Origin: Rhodanobacteraceae bacterium
Lineage (GTDB): Bacteria > Pseudomonadota > Gammaproteobacteria > Xanthomonadales > SZUA-5
Length of the DNA stretch: 64,000 nucleotides
Assembly: GCA_024234055.1 (NCBI GenBank)
Contig: JACKOW010000008.1
Location: forward strand, 124,001 to 188,000
Direction: 5' to 3'
The notes beneath the pieces are model-generated. The model saw only the letters and a list, made by a program, of their open reading frames with translations. It did not search any database and was not told the origin of the DNA. Position 1 is the stretch's first letter; every line of letters starts with the position of its first letter. The translations under genes and the position numbers were made by a program. This document shows positions 61,221-64,000 of this stretch, piece after piece.

Positions 61221-62318
61221 TCAGATGGCCACCGACTGCGAGAGGGTCTGGTACAACTCGCGGTACCGCTGCGGTGCCTGAATGTACTCAACGGCGCACC
61301 GCAACGCATTGGTCCGCATGATTTCGCGACGTCCGGCGATCTCTGCCGCTGCCGCTGCGAACTCCTTGGCCGAGCCGACCATACGACCGCAGTCGTACCG
61401 CTCCAGGAACTCAAAGCTTGGTTGTCGACTCGCGATCACAGGCACGCCCATCGCAAGGAACATGCACAGTCGATTGGAACTGATGCCCATGTTCTGAAAC
61501 TGGGGGGCGGGGTTGTGATAAATCGCAACCCCCATATCGAAGGCGGCGGCGCTCGCCCATGCCTCTTGCCATGACAGCCGCGTCGGCTCAATGTACATTC
61601 CCTTTCGGCAAGTAACGCGCTCGAGGAGGATCTTCTCGAACTCGCTGGCATTGACGGTTTGCAGAACCAGAAAGAGCCCCGCATCGGCATGAACCGTATC
61701 GAGGATCCAGTCAGCACCACCGGTCTCATTGAATCCACCCGATACGCCGATCACAGCCGCACCGGAAGGCACTCCCCATGCGGCTCTGAGACTATCTCGG
61801 TCAGCGGGTGCTGGGACTTGGTGAAAACATCCGGGGTAAACGCCAATTTGCCCATTCCGATGCGCATAGTCGCGCAGGAGGGCTACCCGGGATTGATCGT
61901 TGACCACTGCATGATACGCGCTGCGGATGGCCCAACGCGCCATTCGCTTCCAGACCTCGGGTGCATTCCCGCGGTAGGTACCCGATTTGATTTCATCTAC
62001 GCTCGCACAGAACGGGCGTCTGGACCACTTTGCAAGAACGCCCGCAACAACCAACGCATCCTCTGCCGACGCGGAATAATGCACATAGCCCCTCCAACGT
62101 GAAGACGGCAGTGCTCGCAAGAGCCAGCTTCTGCTGTACTGCGCATCGAAAATTCGAACAGTGTCACCATAGACACTGTCTGCCTGTGATGCGCCTGGCG
62201 CAAATATGTCGACACAAAGACCCATTTCCGTCAATGCCGCAACTATGGCGGCATTCGGCGGCGACCCGATGATGTCCCGATTCTGAACAAAGTGGGCTGC
62301 ACGCTGGAGGTCTTTCAC
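61221..62318 (-). CDS. Glycosyltransferase, GT4-like
   Basis: A 365-residue GT-B-like protein: the C-terminal half has VIGVSGGFNETGGADWILDTV, MGISSNRLCMFLAMGVPVIASRQPSFEFLERYDCGRMV, typical of nucleotide-sugar binding. The N-terminal half is divergent (QNRDIIGSPPNAAIVAALTEMG). The start codon at 62318 has no strong Shine-Dalgarno site. It is the first polysaccharide gene on the far side of the IS element. Confidence 0.8.
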   Translation of the reverse strand: MKDLQRAAHFVQNRDIIGSPPNAAIVAALTEMGLCVDIFAPGASQADSVYGDTVRIFDAQYSRSWLLRALPSSRWRGYVHYSASAEDALVVAGVLAKWSRRPFCASVDEIKSGTYRGNAPEVWKRMARWAIRSAYHAVVNDQSRVALLRDYAHRNGQIGVYPGCFHQVPAPADRDSLRAAWGVPSGAAVIGVSGGFNETGGADWILDTVHADAGLFLVLQTVNASEFEKILLERVTCRKGMYIEPTRLSWQEAWASAAAFDMGVAIYHNPAPQFQNMGISSNRLCMFLAMGVPVIASRQPSFEFLERYDCGRMVGSAKEFAAAAAEIAGRREIMRTNALRCAVEYIQAPQRYRELYQTLSQSVAI

Positions 62319-62334
62319 GATTCCATCTCCGCTA

Positions 62335-63228
62335 TCATAAACATCTGGGTTCCCGCAATGACGGCGACGGATCGGGCAGTATCAGTTGTCCGCAGTCATA
62401 ATCTGAAAGAAAATTCCGCGTGTAATCCGCCAGGTAGGCCAGCGGGAACCCCTGTCCGCGCTTTCCGGTGGTTAACCTGGAATCCGGACTGACGTCTAAA
62501 AGCGACCGGTCATACCAGTTGTGATAGTGCGTCACGACGCCATCCAGGGAATAGAAGTTTCCAAGTCCGTAACGCAGATTCGAAAGCTCTGGGTCCCATA
62601 CTGGCGGCGCCCAATCCGGTACATAGGACGGAGTTGAAACTGTCGGGGAAATCAGTACCGACATTTGCTGCCAGGAATAGCCTCGCGACTTCAGATGCAT
62701 CGGCAGCCTGTGTGTAACATGCTCACCGTTGAAGTCGAGGCTTCGCTCGGGAAAAGGAACACCAAGTCGTCGAGGCCAACGCCATTCACGAAGTTTCATC
62801 AGCGCATCGCGGCGAAACAGCATGAACGAGCTCTCGGGCATTCCCCGCCCGAATGGTCGAGTCAGGGGGCCGCAACCTATGTCCTCAGGCGACACCAGCG
62901 CGCAGTCTCCAACCAGTTTGCCGGCGCAGACGGAATACCATTGTGGGCTGAGAAGAACTACGTCAGAGTGCATCAACAAAACATGCTCAGATCGTGCTTC
63001 AGCAGCCAATACATTGAGAGCATCCGGCTGCGTGCAGCGGCGCACGATAACTCTCGCACCAAGCTCCTGGGCGATCGATGCCGAGCGGTCGTCCGAGGCG
63101 TTGTCAAGCACACAGACGTCGAGCGAAAGACCGCAAGTATTCTTGAAGATCGCCGGAATCGAGCGCTGGAGAAAAGTTGCGCTGTTCCAACTCGTCACGC
63201 CAACGAACAAATCTACAGCTTTCCTCAT
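62335..63228 (-). CDS. Glycosyltransferase, GT2-like
   Basis: A 297-residue GT-A-like protein: VGVTSWNSATFLQRSIPAIF, VLDNASDDRSASIAQELG and LLMHSDVVLLSPQW (SDV in place of DxD near residue 88). The C-terminal part is unusual for GT2. Stop and start with the neighbouring GT4 gene overlap by one base (63228). Confidence 0.78.
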   Translation of the reverse strand: MRKAVDLFVGVTSWNSATFLQRSIPAIFKNTCGLSLDVCVLDNASDDRSASIAQELGARVIVRRCTQPDALNVLAAEARSEHVLLMHSDVVLLSPQWYSVCAGKLVGDCALVSPEDIGCGPLTRPFGRGMPESSFMLFRRDALMKLREWRWPRRLGVPFPERSLDFNGEHVTHRLPMHLKSRGYSWQQMSVLISPTVSTPSYVPDWAPPVWDPELSNLRYGLGNFYSLDGVVTHYHNWYDRSLLDVSPDSRLTTGKRGQGFPLAYLADYTRNFLSDYDCGQLILPDPSPSLREPRCL

Positions 63229-64000
63229 TATGTATGGCGCCCTCTGCTGGATGAGTCCCTTTCAATCTGACGGCCAATCGCCAGCACATCCAGTGCCTCC
63301 TGCACACCTGACACTGCATGCGGCCATTCCCCGCCGGGTTCCCTGTGAGTGAACTTCCTCCCCACCAGTCGCCGAACTGTCTCGGCCCGCACCGGGCCAA
63401 GCCAGCGGTCGAGTCGACCAGAGCGAGCGATCGGGGCCGACTCGCCTGGAGATCCGAGCCGCGGTAAGGCCTCAACGGCACAAAGCGCCTCGGCCCACGC
63501 GCTAACAGAAGTCGCCCTCGAGTAGCGCAACATGACCATCTGCATTGCGGCGCGCCCGATTCGACAGCGCAAGCCGTCATCACGCAACCGAGACAGCTGC
63601 CTGGCACCTGCGTCAGCATCGGTGCCATCAAACACCAACGCTGTTTCTTCGTCGACCAACGCACCTTCGAGACGTCTTCCGACGTAATCTGAAGTGACAA
63701 TGGCAAGTCCATGACTGGCCGCTTCCCAAGCGACAATTGGCCCCGTCTCCCAACTTGACGTCAACAAGAGCACATCCGATTTTGCGTAAACGCGATCGGA
63801 AAGTTCCGTTGCGGACAACGCACCTAGATAGCGAAAACTCCCGCGGGGGCATGCATGCTCCATGGCCGCTAGAAAGCTTTCGCGATCTGGGCCATCCCCA
63901 GCCACTACCAACTCGAATGCAACACCCAAGCGACGCAAGGCCTCGGCAATCCTGGGTAGAACAGAAATCCGCTTTTGTGATTCTTCCAGTCGCCCTACCC
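63228..64000 (-). CDS. Glycosyltransferase family 4, 5' truncated by window edge
   Basis: The minus-strand frame is open to the window end; a start-like TTG at 63938 is internal, since VGRLEESQKRISVLPRIAEAL upstream of it reads as GT4. The C-terminal Rossmann half has FELVVAGDGPDRESFLAAM, SSWETGPIVAWEAASHGLAIV (Glu-rich donor site) and VYAKSDVLLL. Confidence 0.85.
   Translation of the reverse strand, partial: VGRLEESQKRISVLPRIAEALRRLGVAFELVVAGDGPDRESFLAAMEHACPRGSFRYLGALSATELSDRVYAKSDVLLLTSSWETGPIVAWEAASHGLAIVTSDYVGRRLEGALVDEETALVFDGTDADAGARQLSRLRDDGLRCRIGRAAMQMVMLRYSRATSVSAWAEALCAVEALPRLGSPGESAPIARSGRLDRWLGPVRAETVRRLVGRKFTHREPGGEWPHAVSGVQEALDVLAIGRQIERDSSSRGRHT

Overview
The window is high-GC DNA from a gammaproteobacterium. 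It most likely belongs to the Xanthomonadales (Lysobacterales), outside the well-sampled plant pathogens. Signs for this are a Clp-type Crp/Fnr regulator next to speD and coq7, the order fis-purH, the order TIGR02449-zapA-6S RNA-fthC, a fused CysNC, a monomeric NADP-isocitrate dehydrogenase, and intergenic regions full of GTAG-headed REP palindromes. The assignment is an inference from gene content.

Left part, about 1-28,200: housekeeping genes on both strands. In order these are a 5'-truncated alpha-2-macroglobulin, a small membrane protein, monomeric isocitrate dehydrogenase, tRNA-Gln(CTG), rplM-rpsI, a GlcF-like Fe-S protein with coq7, speD divergent from a Clp-type regulator, fis-purH, an MFS/GPH transporter, a DsbD-like reductase with a redoxin, a TIGR02449 protein with zapA, 6S RNA and fthC, an EVE protein, rpiA, and cysD-cysNC. 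The gaps carry several repeat families: REP doublets, 125-bp tandem units, G-rich 7/8-mer arrays placed just after stop codons, and at least two other dispersed repeats.

Right part, about 28,200-64,000: genes run almost entirely on the minus strand and form a surface-polysaccharide locus interrupted by mutL and by a RiPP cassette. It holds two acyltransferase-3 membrane proteins, a WecA/MraY-type initiating transferase, galE, fcl and gmd for sugar nucleotides, an O-antigen ligase/polymerase, about ten glycosyltransferases of the GT2 and GT4 types, a NodU/CmcH-type carbamoyltransferase, a formyltransferase-fold protein and a polysaccharide deacetylase. No flippase, Wza/Wzc export gene or polysaccharide ABC transporter is visible in the window.

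The most notable item is a lasso-peptide-type cluster at about 38,300-44,600, inside the polysaccharide locus. It has a PF14907-like nucleotidyltransferase, an HprK-like kinase, a PqqD-type leader-binding protein, a 45-residue precursor with an excellent Shine-Dalgarno site, and an asparagine-synthetase-type cyclase. A PRMT-like methyltransferase follows, which may or may not belong. The leader-cleaving B2 protease expected between nucleotidyltransferase and kinase is absent or reduced to an 84-codon ORF. The precursor lacks the usual penultimate leader Thr, and its only core Asp would close a ring with Met1. It is therefore either an atypical or a decaying lasso system.

Near the right end, an IS1595-family element (single in-frame TGA in its transposase) abuts a 5'-truncated REP-associated tyrosine transposase. 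Starts and functions rest on reading the sequence and on family knowledge; no database search was run.
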